A stretch of 64,000 bases of DNA. It comes from Parablautia muri (GTDB lineage: Bacteria; Bacillota; Clostridia; Lachnospirales; Lachnospiraceae). Location: contig NZ_QZDT01000021.1 in NCBI RefSeq assembly GCF_009917485.1, positions 1 through 64,000 on the forward strand, in the 5' to 3' direction. The position numbers and the translations under genes were made by a program. Shown one piece after another: positions 41,646 to 50,901 of this stretch. The notes under the pieces are model-generated. The model was not told where the DNA came from. It did no database searches and was given only the letters and a program-made list of their open reading frames with translations. The first letter of the stretch is position 1. Each line of letters starts with the position of its first letter.

Positions 41646-41960
41646 CTACACGATAACATTCGTATTTAAACCACTTCCCTGCTCGGCATTTCCTGCCTCC
41701 GCTCTCTGATAGCCGGCTGCCATTTCCTGTAAATCCTTTACATGCTCCTGCACCATCCGGTAAAGCTTATCCATGTCGGCCTGTAAGGAATTAAATTTAC
41801 TCCCATATGCGCTGGCCGCCTCTCCCTGCCAGATACCTTTCATCTCCTGGATCTGTGCCATCATTTCACTGGTAAGATTTTTCATCTGATTCCCAGTTGC
41901 TGCAAATTCCCCTGAAGTCTGCATCAATTTTTCAGGCGTTACCTTTAAAATACCTTCCAT
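41646..41960 (-). CDS. WXG100 protein (EsxA-like)
   Basis: A 104-residue four-helix-hairpin protein of the WXG100 family: VTPEKLMQTSGEFAATGNQM, the turn motif WQG in MKGIWQGEAASAYGSKF (about residue 43), and a YxxxE export motif in YQRAEAGN near the C-terminus. These proteins are exported as dimers by type VII secretion and often act as carriers. It lies 105 bases upstream of the lipase-like gene. GGAGG precedes its ATG. Confidence 0.93.
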   Translation of the reverse strand: MEGILKVTPEKLMQTSGEFAATGNQMKNLTSEMMAQIQEMKGIWQGEAASAYGSKFNSLQADMDKLYRMVQEHVKDLQEMAAGYQRAEAGNAEQGSGLNTNVIV

Positions 41961-41996
41961 ATCAATCCTCCATTCTCTTTGACAACCAACAAATTT

Positions 41997-42296
41997 CTAA
42001 TAATTCCTGGCAGAGGCAATCTCTCTGTTCCTTGTCTCTGCCTGCTCATATCTGGCTACAATTTCCAAAAGCGCCTGCACATACTGCTCAATCAGCCGAC
42101 AGAAAACCTCCATCTGCTGCCTGTCCCGCAAAAAGGCCTGATGAAAAGCATCCTTCGCCATTCCCTCCCACATACTGCCCAGGGATGCCTCCTGCTCTCC
42201 AAGCTGTGTTGCCTTCGCCTTAAACTGACTGTTTAAATCCATAATTTTTCCTGCTTTACTTCTTAACTGTGATGATGTTACCTGAAAAAATGCCAT
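41997..42296 (-). CDS. WXG100 protein
   Basis: A 99-residue second WXG100 protein: VTSSQLRSKAGKIMDLNSQF, the WEG turn in GSMWEGMAKDAF, and YEQAETRN as the YxxxE signal near the end. It is encoded 36 bases upstream of the other WXG100 gene and could form a heterodimer with it. Part of the type VII secretion operon. Confidence 0.92.
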   Translation of the reverse strand: MAFFQVTSSQLRSKAGKIMDLNSQFKAKATQLGEQEASLGSMWEGMAKDAFHQAFLRDRQQMEVFCRLIEQYVQALLEIVARYEQAETRNREIASARNY

Positions 42297-42408
42297 ATAG
42301 ATTCTCCTTTCAATTGTAATTGTTTCCCTGCTTGCTTCATCCTTCGCCGTTTCCTATCTGCTTTATCCTTTTTCCGCCCCTACTGCTAAAAACCTTTAGG
42401 CTGTTATC

Positions 42409-42720
42409 CTATCTATAGCTTCTAAATACTGCAATTTGACTGTTGGTCATTTCAGACTGATACATTTTTTTAGCCCACTCCTCCATTTCCTCAGCCACTT
42501 TATTCATTTTCTCCGCCTCTATGCTGATACCTTCCAGGATTTTCCCTTCCTTCTGAGCCAATACATCAGCACATTCACTATTCCAGCCCACCTTAATCTC
42601 GCAAATTTCCTGCATCAATTCTACTTCCGAAAAATTTTTTACGATTTTCGAAAGTGCCCTAAGCTGCTTTGATAAATGCAAAATTTCCGTAAAATGCATT
42701 TCAATTTGGGACTGTAACAT
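42409..42720 (-). CDS. WXG100-like helical protein
   Basis: A 103-residue all-helical protein with VGWNSECADV in the position of the WXG turn (WNS here) and a MAEEM/WAKKMYQSEM C-terminus. The glycine of the turn is replaced by serine and the YxxxE signal is YQSEM, so it is a divergent member. Its ATG overlaps the end of the upstream gene by 20 bases, which indicates coupled translation and equal output. Confidence 0.72.
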   Translation of the reverse strand: MLQSQIEMHFTEILHLSKQLRALSKIVKNFSEVELMQEICEIKVGWNSECADVLAQKEGKILEGISIEAEKMNKVAEEMEEWAKKMYQSEMTNSQIAVFRSYR

Positions 42721-43054
42721 TTACATTGCTCCTCTCCGCTTCCTCATATATCAAAGCCATACTTTTCAGTTTACCAAGATGACTTTTCAATCTTTCAAAA
42801 ACATCCATTCCTTCCTCCTTCCAGACAGCAAATTTTTTTCTTATTACTGCTGTCTCTTTGCAGGAAAAATATTCTTCTAATTTATCAGCGCTCTTTGCTG
42901 CTTCCTGATAAGCGTTTTGTGCCAAGCCCAGCAGTTCTTTCCATTCCTCCTCCTTTTCTTTCAGATATTCCGTTGTAACCAGTATACGTTCTCCCAAAAG
43001 CTCCCTCCTTGCTTTCTTCTCTCCTTCCACATAACTACTGTGTCCGGTTACCAT
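42701..43054 (-). CDS. divergent helical T7SS-operon protein
   Basis: A 117-residue protein without a WXG turn. It is helical and charged (RELLGERILVTTEYLKEKEE, SADKLEEYFSCKETAVIRKK) and ends with YEEAERSNVNV, a clear YxxxE signal like the WXG100 neighbours. Size, position and signal suggest an exported partner of the secretion system. It is 24 bases downstream of the next gene. Confidence 0.65.
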   Translation of the reverse strand: MVTGHSSYVEGEKKARRELLGERILVTTEYLKEKEEEWKELLGLAQNAYQEAAKSADKLEEYFSCKETAVIRKKFAVWKEEGMDVFERLKSHLGKLKSMALIYEEAERSNVNVTVPN

Positions 43055-43078
43055 TAAATAAGCTACGGAAGTCAGTTT

Positions 43079-43381
43079 TCAACGAAACCCTTCCGCCTCT
43101 GATACCATACTTTTTTCTAGTTCCGTCAATGTTTGTGCCAATTCTTCAACCGAAAGAGTGATTTTTTCCATTTCTATCATTTTCTCCCTGATTTCTGCTA
43201 TTCCATCCTGAAAGACTTTTTCCCATTGCAGCCTTGCCTCACTGTCAAAAACCCTTTTCAGCGCTTTCTCCTCCTGCTCTAAAATATCGAGAAAATCCTT
43301 CACCATCGTCAGATTTTCCTCTATTGACACTATCCATCCGTTAAGACCTGCTGTCTTAAGCTGTATACTCCAGTCCCCCAT
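43079..43381 (-). CDS. helical T7SS-operon protein
   Basis: A 100-residue helical protein: GLNGWIVSIEENLTMVKDFL, then VFDSEARLQWEKVFQDGIAE and a Glu/Leu-rich C-terminus. The W near residue 53 and the helix-turn-helix length recall WXG100 proteins, but the W-x-G is not conserved. It follows the EsaB-like gene by 6 bases. Probably a structural or secreted partner in the same complex; not assignable more closely. Confidence 0.62.
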   Translation of the reverse strand: MGDWSIQLKTAGLNGWIVSIEENLTMVKDFLDILEQEEKALKRVFDSEARLQWEKVFQDGIAEIREKMIEMEKITLSVEELAQTLTELEKSMVSEAEGFR

Positions 43382-43387
43382 AGCTTC

Positions 43388-43633
43388 CTATATTAAAATC
43401 AGCCTATCGCCATCCTGCACTCCCTGCTGCTTTAATGTCTCCTCCTGTCTTAAAATACGCTCTTGACCCAGGGAATACAGATAACTGTCCCCATCTTCCC
43501 TTTCGGGTATTTTTTCCTGCTTTGAAACCAGCGTCTGAATATCCTGCATCAATACCCTGACTGTCAACCCCTCATCCAGCTCAAAATCGTATACTCTATC
43601 TAACGCCGGTATTTGTATATCCACCAAAATCAT
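43388..43633 (-). CDS. EsaB/YukD ubiquitin-like protein
   Basis: An 81-residue protein with the ubiquitin-like fold of YukD/EsaB: MILVDIQIPALDRVYDFELD, a DEGLTVRVLMQDIQTLV helix and GVQDGDRLILI at the end. YukD-type proteins are required for type VII secretion, with no ubiquitin activity. The start is the ATG overlapping the EssC stop (ATGA), which keeps the family's usual N-terminus; an ATG eight codons earlier is less likely. It is the second gene of the secretion operon. Confidence 0.83.
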   Translation of the reverse strand: MILVDIQIPALDRVYDFELDEGLTVRVLMQDIQTLVSKQEKIPEREDGDSYLYSLGQERILRQEETLKQQGVQDGDRLILI

Positions 43634-46600
43634 TCCCGTCCCCATTCCTGCCGACATCCCTTAAATGCAGGAAGCAGCATCTTAATCGTCTCTAATCCCG
43701 CCCCTTCTTTCAAATAGCCAATGCCCACAGGCTCATGTTGATTTTGTTTGGCATAGCTTAAATCGTCAAAGGATAAGGCTCTTTGTGCCGCCACATTACC
43801 TCCCAGATGAATCCCCTGCTGCCATCTAACAAACTCACTGAAAAAACCTGTCCCTACTGCCTCATAGTCCTTGGCCGGATGATAAATTCCTGCTAAAAAT
43901 GCAATTTCTCCTTTCCCCATGGCCGCATTTTCCCAAAATGCAATTCTTTCCTCCCGCATCTGCCCTGAACGATAAAGGAATCTGCAAAAACTCCCTAAGT
44001 CGCTTATAAACACACTAACCGGCAATGCTTTTGCAGTTTTTTCTTTTCCTGTAAAATCCAGCTGCCATTTTTCGATCTCCTCGTCACCCTTGAGCATGAT
44101 AAGTCCATCTTCCTCCTGCAAATCCCTAAATCTACTCCCGGTATCTAATATCACCACTTTGTTATGTTGATAAAGTGTGCTTTCAATCAGACATCGCATC
44201 AACGTCCTCCTTCCGGTCCTTTCCACCCCTGAGATGAAAAAGCAAGCCGCCTTTCCTATGCTAATTCCATAGATTTCACCGGTAGATAAGCAATATCCTA
44301 ATGGTAATTCCCCTTTCTTCCAATGAAAACCGTCAACAATTTTTCCATATTCTACCTCTTTGGGTATAACCGGAAACTTTTCCGGCAGAGCTTTTCCCTG
44401 ACTACGCAGATACTCCTCTCTTTTTCTTCCTGCTTCCTCCACCAACTTTGCGTATGCATAATCCTGTTCCTCCAGTGCAAGCGCTGCCTGAAACTCCAAT
44501 ACACGCTCCTTAACCCGACAAAGCCCGCGTCCCTTTTGGTTTTCTTTCGGCAGTACCGGAAGATAGTACTGTCTCAATATATCGCCATATTGAAAACGAT
44601 CACTCATCTCAAGGGCCAGGGTTGTCTTAATCTTTTCAAATATCCTTCCTCCTATTTCTCCTGCTCCGGCTGCTGATAAAATCAAATAAAAACCAAGATT
44701 AATCCCCTGTGCTGCCAGCTTCATAAAAAATTCTTCCTGTTTTTCCTCCAAAACCTTATAGAAGCTTCCAAAATTATCTATTACAAGGAATACCTGTGCC
44801 AGATTCCCCTTTCCCGATTTATTGTATTGCATGATATTTGTTCCTGAAAGGACCTTTTTCCTCTCGCGGACAAGCCGCTTCAAATGATAGAAAAAAATAT
44901 CTTTCTCTTCTTTTTTCTGAAATACCGCCAGACAATTTGGCACAGTACCAAAGCAGCTAAAACTCTCCTGCCCTATATCCGCCACCATAAAGATTGTCTC
45001 CTGATTCCTATCACACGTAGCAAGCTGCCACAAAATCGTTTTCAGCAAAGTAGTTTTCCCGGCAGCCGGGCCTCCGCAGACTGCCAAATGCCCCTGTATG
45101 TAAGGCTCATAGGTAAGCACCTCCTGACGCTGATTGCCGGGATCGTCACATAATCCAAGCATCAGCTTTATACCGCCATCTTCAACTATCATCGCACCTC
45201 CCTCCTTTTGTGCATTCTCTTTCATTTTCTCATTTCTTATCTCTCCCCTTCCATCTGCCAGCTCCTTAATCAAAACCCTTTCAGGAAGCTCCGGCATCCA
45301 AAGAGCCTTTGCCTTTCCATACCCTATCTTTACCGCTGTCTGGCCTACATAGCGAACCAACATATCAATCTGGCTGCAATGCTCCGACAGACTGTTTTCT
45401 GCTTTCCCAGGCATTTCCATCCTTTGACCTGTATTTTGTATCAGCGCGGCCCGCGTCCTTATTTCTTTCTCCTCCACATAGCTTCCCCCACAATATCCTG
45501 CCTGAAATAATTCATAATACTCATAATTTCCAATCTGCAGGTAGCACTGTCCCGGAGATGTCAAAAAAGCTGCATCTTTATTGTGAAGCATATCCATACT
45601 GTCCTGTGTATCCTGTACGCGCAGGCACATCCTGAATCTTGCATTGCTCCAAATTTTATCATCCACTGTTCCCGCCGGCTTTTGTGTTGCAAGAATTAAG
45701 TGTACGCCCAGACTTCTCCCCACCTGAGCCAATGAAATAATTTCCTGCATAAATTCCGGTTCCTCCTTCTTCAGCTCCGCGAACTCATCTACTACCAAAA
45801 TCAAATGGGGCATAGGCGTATCCCCTTTTCCCTCCCGGTAAAGTCTGGTATAGGCGTCAATATGATTTAACTGAAAACGGCTTAAAAGCCTTTGTCTTCG
45901 TTTGTTTTCGCTGGTTATGGCCGACATGGCCCTTTTGATTTGATTTCCTGATAAATTAGATATAACACCTGCACAATGAGGGAGTTCTCTCAGTGCATTT
46001 CCGGTTCCTCCACCCTTATAGTCAATCATAAAAAAGTTGACATCCAAAGGGCTGAAAGATACCGCCATAGACAAAAGATATGTCTGCAAAAGTTCGCTTT
46101 TTCCAGATCCGGTGGTTCCGGCAATCAGCCCGTGAGGCCCGTGGAATTTCTCGTGTAAATCAAGGTTTACTATATTGCCTCCCGCCCTGTATCCTATGGG
46201 AACCTTAAGCCGTTCATCGCATCTTGCATACTTCCACCTCCTCTCACTTTTCAATTCCTCCACCCTGCCACATCCATAAAGCTGTAAAAAACTTACCTGT
46301 TCCGGCATATGTCCGCCGCCCTCCGTCTCCCTCACCCGAAAACCTGCCGCTCTCCGCACATATTCCTGGGCATGTAAACTGTTACAGGTCTCAACCATAA
46401 TTTTCTGCCTTGAAATCTGCTCCATCCCCAGACTGAAAATTTCCCCTACTTCTCCCTCTTTTTTAATGAAACAGCGGCAGCTTTTCGGAATATTTTCTCG
46501 TTCCTTTCCGAGAAAAACCGCACTTACAGGATATTTTTCCTCTGGATCCGTCAAATATTGATACAAAGGCTCCTCAAAAATCAATTCCTCCTCTAACACA

Positions 46601-48270
46601 ACCACAATATACCATGGAATCCCTAGTCCCCCTTTTGACTGTTCCTTCCCCCTCTTTAATTCCTTCGTCAAAACCGGAAGAATATTTGCGACCTCCCTCT
46701 CACTGCCCGCAATAAACCTCACCTTCCGATCTCCTGACCAACTGTGGGGCATCCACCTTAGACATTTGACAATTTCCTGATCTTCTGCTCTCTCCTCCCG
46801 GTAAAAACAGGCTGTCTTTACCTCCGTGTAACAGTGGCAGGCCATAATCTGCATAAGGAGCTGAATAAGGATTCCCCTGGCCTCTTTTCCCATGATACCC
46901 ACCTGCCTGTTCTCATAGAAATCCATTTCCACAGGCGCCCTGTCCAAAAATTCATATTTTTCCATAAGCTCCTCAGCCCGCTCCACAAGCTTTCCTTTCA
47001 CAATAGCCTTCTGTGTACTTGAAAACTTTAAGCGAATCTGAAATGGTATTTTTCCTTTTCCAATACGGAGATACAAAAAATTCTTTTGCCTGTAATACCG
47101 GTTCCAGGAAACCGCCACCCTCTCTCCCCTTTCTCCCATAAACGCTAAAAGAGGCGGATATCTTTCCTCCAAAATCATCCTGTTATCCTCCATACAATCC
47201 TGCAGGTAAGTCTCAAGTCCATTTAGATATTCTACATATTGCCTTTCCTTTTCTCTGTTTTCCCGCTTTTTTGCTCTTTCCCTGTACCAATAATTGGCCA
47301 GTGCCCAAAAAAGGGCAAGAAATGCACTGCTCACACTCATAACCACCGACATATGGTAAAAGCTTTTGCCAGTCCCTTCCATAAACTGACCGCTAAGCTG
47401 CGCCATAAGCAGCACCGGCAAAACCATTGTAAGCATGGGACCAAGGCTTAAAAGCAAAGGCTCCCTCTGCTCCATTCCCGGCTTTTCCGGCAATACCATC
47501 TCCACCTCGCCCACATGGAGCTGCGCCTCCTGTCCACACCTGCGTTCTATCCACTTCTTCTCTTTTCCCTCCTGCAGCACTGCTACTCCCAAAGATTCGT
47601 CTCTACTTCCCGGCCTGTTCCTGCCCATAGCAATACGGCACACTCCACAAAAAGAGACACATACCAATATTCCCTTCAATATCAAAATATGAAGTCCATA
47701 AATATCCACACTGTCTCCACAGCTTAAAGAGGTACGCTCTCCAAATGCCCTTCCATTTATATAAACGCCTTTATCCCCCAAGCATTTCATCATAAACTGC
47801 CCATTCACATACATAATTTCTGCATATATTTCCCCCACCAGAGAAAAGCACTCATAAAAAACCTGATTCTTATACCCTTTTCCAATTACTATCCGCTCCT
47901 CCTGCCTCGGCACAAGCACCCCGGATGTCAAAAGGCTCCTCATTTCTCCGGACAGCAAAAACAGCAGCATTCCATCCGGCTTCTTTTCAGCCATTTTCGC
48001 ATCATAATATATCTTAGTATCACAATATATTTTCGTATCGAAATAAAAAGGAGCATTTTCACACAGCTCTTTTCCATCTACCTGCCAGCATTCCCCATTC
48101 CATTCCAAACCGACCGTTATATCCTCCTTCAATCCTGTATCATTTGCAGGCAAAACCAGCCTGCCCATTTTGGCCTGTTCCTCTGAAAGCCGCCTTCTCA
48201 TGCAGCGATATGGACTGAAAATCAGTAAAATTCTACTCCTTACCCCAACATCTTCTTTTTCTAATGACAA
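43630..48270 (-). CDS. essC: EssC-type FtsK/SpoIIIE ATPase of type VII secretion
   Basis: A 1546-residue motor. Residues about 110-200 form an FHA-like domain, and two membrane helices lie at about 270-292 and 304-329. Three ATPase modules follow: the first has Walker A AGTTGSGKSELLQ (about 717) and Walker B LILVVDEFAEL; the second has GGPAAGKTTLLKTI; the third has the degenerate GVERTGRRTL without the lysine. This order is that of the Firmicute EssC/YukBA proteins, which power export of WXG100 substrates. The start is TTG with GGAGG nine bases upstream. First gene of a seven- to eight-gene operon. Confidence 0.95.
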   Translation of the reverse strand: MSLEKEDVGVRSRILLIFSPYRCMRRRLSEEQAKMGRLVLPANDTGLKEDITVGLEWNGECWQVDGKELCENAPFYFDTKIYCDTKIYYDAKMAEKKPDGMLLFLLSGEMRSLLTSGVLVPRQEERIVIGKGYKNQVFYECFSLVGEIYAEIMYVNGQFMMKCLGDKGVYINGRAFGERTSLSCGDSVDIYGLHILILKGILVCVSFCGVCRIAMGRNRPGSRDESLGVAVLQEGKEKKWIERRCGQEAQLHVGEVEMVLPEKPGMEQREPLLLSLGPMLTMVLPVLLMAQLSGQFMEGTGKSFYHMSVVMSVSSAFLALFWALANYWYRERAKKRENREKERQYVEYLNGLETYLQDCMEDNRMILEERYPPLLAFMGERGERVAVSWNRYYRQKNFLYLRIGKGKIPFQIRLKFSSTQKAIVKGKLVERAEELMEKYEFLDRAPVEMDFYENRQVGIMGKEARGILIQLLMQIMACHCYTEVKTACFYREERAEDQEIVKCLRWMPHSWSGDRKVRFIAGSEREVANILPVLTKELKRGKEQSKGGLGIPWYIVVVLEEELIFEEPLYQYLTDPEEKYPVSAVFLGKERENIPKSCRCFIKKEGEVGEIFSLGMEQISRQKIMVETCNSLHAQEYVRRAAGFRVRETEGGGHMPEQVSFLQLYGCGRVEELKSERRWKYARCDERLKVPIGYRAGGNIVNLDLHEKFHGPHGLIAGTTGSGKSELLQTYLLSMAVSFSPLDVNFFMIDYKGGGTGNALRELPHCAGVISNLSGNQIKRAMSAITSENKRRQRLLSRFQLNHIDAYTRLYREGKGDTPMPHLILVVDEFAELKKEEPEFMQEIISLAQVGRSLGVHLILATQKPAGTVDDKIWSNARFRMCLRVQDTQDSMDMLHNKDAAFLTSPGQCYLQIGNYEYYELFQAGYCGGSYVEEKEIRTRAALIQNTGQRMEMPGKAENSLSEHCSQIDMLVRYVGQTAVKIGYGKAKALWMPELPERVLIKELADGRGEIRNEKMKENAQKEGGAMIVEDGGIKLMLGLCDDPGNQRQEVLTYEPYIQGHLAVCGGPAAGKTTLLKTILWQLATCDRNQETIFMVADIGQESFSCFGTVPNCLAVFQKKEEKDIFFYHLKRLVRERKKVLSGTNIMQYNKSGKGNLAQVFLVIDNFGSFYKVLEEKQEEFFMKLAAQGINLGFYLILSAAGAGEIGGRIFEKIKTTLALEMSDRFQYGDILRQYYLPVLPKENQKGRGLCRVKERVLEFQAALALEEQDYAYAKLVEEAGRKREEYLRSQGKALPEKFPVIPKEVEYGKIVDGFHWKKGELPLGYCLSTGEIYGISIGKAACFFISGVERTGRRTLMRCLIESTLYQHNKVVILDTGSRFRDLQEEDGLIMLKGDEEIEKWQLDFTGKEKTAKALPVSVFISDLGSFCRFLYRSGQMREERIAFWENAAMGKGEIAFLAGIYHPAKDYEAVGTGFFSEFVRWQQGIHLGGNVAAQRALSFDDLSYAKQNQHEPVGIGYLKEGAGLETIKMLLPAFKGCRQEWGRE

Positions 48271-48474
48271 AAAATATACCTCCGCGTTATAAAAACTAAA
48301 GCATTGTCACACTCTAAAAACCAATTCATTCTTACACAAATTTCTCATGGAAAAAATTGAAAATACTACATTGAAAAAAGAATTTAGACTTTGATAGATA
48401 AACTAAATTTTTGAAAGTGATGTTATATTACCAGATTTGGAAATACCTGTCAAGATATATTTCGAACTTTATGC
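48271..48474. other. leader and promoter region of the secretion operon
   Basis: AT-rich, leads leftward into essC. GGAGG at 48281-48285 on the minus strand serves the TTG start. No clear operator and no gene were seen. Confidence 0.5.
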
Positions 48475-48518
48475 GAAAAAAGACTGCCATTCCACAGTCG
48501 CTCAACCAGGAATGACAG
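48475..48518 (-). terminator. rho-independent terminator after alpha-galactosidase
   Basis: On the minus strand CTGTCATTCC pairs with GGAATGGCAG (one G-T pair) around a 15-base loop, followed by TCTTTTTTCG. It stands 25 bases past the alpha-galactosidase stop and ends the sugar operon. Confidence 0.8.
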
Positions 48519-48542
48519 CTTAATCCTCATATTTCGTATATC

Positions 48543-50732
48543 TCACGGTTCTGCCACTTGGGTAAAATACATCTGATAAGCCCGGTATTCCCCCATCTCC
48601 ACAGGCAGTGGAACTCCAGCCTCCATAAGCGCGTCAGCTCCATACAGCTTCCCGCTTTTTTCCTCACGGTAAACACTGCCGGATACCAATCCCTTCAAAC
48701 GGATATAACTAACAGGCATATTACCATGCACTTCAAGCATAACCGCGCTAACCAACGCTTCCCTTCCATCCTCAGAAACAAATTCCCATGCGCCCACTTC
48801 ATCCGCTGCCGGATTACTTAAGCGATAATATAAACCATTTTGAATCAGACCGGTATAACGCTTATATTCTTCTATCTGCTCCCTGATTTCCTTCTTTTCC
48901 TCCTCAGAAAGCTTCTTGGGATCCAGCTCATATCCAAAACAGCCTGCCATAGCAACCACTCCCCTTGTGTGGAAAGGTGTCACACGTCCCGTCTGATGAT
49001 TGGGTACTGCCGACACGTGGGCACCCATTGTGATTGCAGGATAGCCAAAGGAGGTTCCATACTGAATCGAAACTCTGTCTATAGCATCGCTGTTATCACT
49101 ACACCAAATCTGAGGGGAATAATAAAGCATTCCCGCATCAAACCGTCCGCCGCCGCCGCTGCATCCCTCCAAAAGAAGGTTCGGATACCTCTCTAATAAT
49201 CTCTCCAGGAAATCATACAGACCAATCATATAATCATGCTGCACCCTTCCCTGATCCTTACTGTTTCGTGAAAAGCAGTCGGACAGACTTCGGTTCAAAT
49301 CCCATTTCACATACTCTATATTTCCCTGATCCAAAACCTTACACATTTGTTCAAACACATAGTCAACCACATCTTTTCTGGAAAAATCCAGCAAAAGCTG
49401 ATTTCTAGCGCGCACCGGATCACGCCCTGGAATTGTTAACGCCCAATCCGGATGCTCTCTATATAAATCGCTGTCCTCATTCACTCCCTCAGGTTCAAAC
49501 CAAATACCAAATTTAAGCCCAAGTCCATTGATTTTCCGTATCAACTCACCCAAAGGCTCCCCCAGCTTTTCCTCATTGACATACCAGTCTCCCAGGGCCC
49601 TATAGTCGTCATTTCGTTTCCCAAACCAGCCGTCATCCATCACCAGCATTTCAACGCCAAGCTCCGCCGCCTGTTTTGCCAGCTGATAAATAGATTCCCC
49701 GTTAAAGTCAAAGTAAGAAGCTTCCCAGCTATTTAAAAGAACCGGCCGCGCCTTATCCCTGTACTTTCCACGACATAAGTGGGTTCTGAAACATGCATGC
49801 AGATTTTGTGACAGCCTTGCAAGCCCCATACCGCTATAAGTCAGTACTACCTCCGGCACATGGAACACTTCGCCTGCCTCTAGAGGATAAGAAAACAACT
49901 CATCTGAAAGCCCTAACAGCATACGAGTCTGGTTATACTGATCCTTTTCCGCCTGCCCTTTAAAGCTACCGCTGTATACAAAGGACATGGCATAACAGCT
50001 CCCTGCATCCTCCGTAGTTTCACGCCCGGCCAAAATCATCATTGGGTTGTATTGATGACTGGATGTGCCCCTTCGGCTTCCAATCACCTGGGCATTATGG
50101 CCTACCGGCGTTCTCTGCACATTCCGCTCCGAAGTATGGCGGCCGTAGAAACAAATCAAATCATACTCGCCGCCTACCAAGTCCAAACATGCCGCCTGAG
50201 CCTTTTCCAGATAAATTTTTCCTGCACCGCTATTTTGAATCCTGGCGCTTCTGGTTATGATATCCAATTTGGGTAAAATTCCGTAAACAAGCGTTACCTG
50301 TACCTTTGTGGCCTTATCCTCCATATAAATTTCCAGACTTTCGGCTTCATCCTCACCTGCATACACAGCGGGAAGGCCCGGTATTCCATACTTACCCTTT
50401 GTAATCTGATACCCCTGATATCGGAAATCACATCCATAAGAACCGTCCGTATTTTTTATGGCAACGGCTGTGCTCCGGTAATCTCCCGTTCCCTGACAGG
50501 GCAATTCCTGGGGCAGCACGTCCATTGAGTAAGTGCGGTCCAGGCCCACATCATAAGGGTTTCCTGAAAATCCCCTGTCAGCATAATGAAGCAGATAATC
50601 CATACAGCCCTTGCTCTTGCGTCCATAATAAAGGTGCAGCAAAAAACCGTATTCATCCACCTTCATCTGATAGGTTGTATTTTGGGTCTGCAGCGTAAAA
50701 ACTTTATTCTTTTCAGAAAAAATAATACCCAT
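48543..50732 (-). CDS. GH36 alpha-galactosidase
   Basis: A 729-residue glycoside hydrolase that removes alpha-1,6-galactose from raffinose, stachyose and melibiose. After an N-terminal beta-sandwich, the TIM barrel shows WEASYFDFNGESIYQLAKQA, LVMDDGWFGKRNDD, the nucleophile aspartate in YVKWDLNRSLSD and the acid/base region in LLEGCSGGGGRFDAGML and WCSDNSDAIDR. Size and motifs fit tetrameric GH36 enzymes of Firmicutes. There is no signal peptide, so it acts in the cytoplasm after uptake by the neighbouring ABC transporter. It is the last gene of the sugar operon. Confidence 0.95.
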   Translation of the reverse strand: MGIIFSEKNKVFTLQTQNTTYQMKVDEYGFLLHLYYGRKSKGCMDYLLHYADRGFSGNPYDVGLDRTYSMDVLPQELPCQGTGDYRSTAVAIKNTDGSYGCDFRYQGYQITKGKYGIPGLPAVYAGEDEAESLEIYMEDKATKVQVTLVYGILPKLDIITRSARIQNSGAGKIYLEKAQAACLDLVGGEYDLICFYGRHTSERNVQRTPVGHNAQVIGSRRGTSSHQYNPMMILAGRETTEDAGSCYAMSFVYSGSFKGQAEKDQYNQTRMLLGLSDELFSYPLEAGEVFHVPEVVLTYSGMGLARLSQNLHACFRTHLCRGKYRDKARPVLLNSWEASYFDFNGESIYQLAKQAAELGVEMLVMDDGWFGKRNDDYRALGDWYVNEEKLGEPLGELIRKINGLGLKFGIWFEPEGVNEDSDLYREHPDWALTIPGRDPVRARNQLLLDFSRKDVVDYVFEQMCKVLDQGNIEYVKWDLNRSLSDCFSRNSKDQGRVQHDYMIGLYDFLERLLERYPNLLLEGCSGGGGRFDAGMLYYSPQIWCSDNSDAIDRVSIQYGTSFGYPAITMGAHVSAVPNHQTGRVTPFHTRGVVAMAGCFGYELDPKKLSEEEKKEIREQIEEYKRYTGLIQNGLYYRLSNPAADEVGAWEFVSEDGREALVSAVMLEVHGNMPVSYIRLKGLVSGSVYREEKSGKLYGADALMEAGVPLPVEMGEYRAYQMYFTQVAEP

Positions 50733-50901
50733 ATTCGTCCCTTTCTCCTATTATCACTCCACAATTAAGATGCGTAACATTTCAGCTTTCGGCTTCGCTC
50801 TCACGCCTTGTGGGCCGGCCCATTGTAATCACCCCTGCGCCGCTGCGTTTTTACTTATGAAAACGCAGCAAACGCAAGCTTTAAAAACTTATCACTTCTC
50901 A
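50733..50901 (-). repeat. hairpin-rich intergenic segment
   Basis: Between the GH13 and GH36 genes the minus strand folds into successive hairpins: GCGTTTTCATAAGTAAAAACGC, GGGCCGGCCC and AGCGAAGCCGAAAGCT. It is not a copy of the A-type units but is similarly modular. It may protect or attenuate the mRNA between the two enzymes. Confidence 0.5.
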
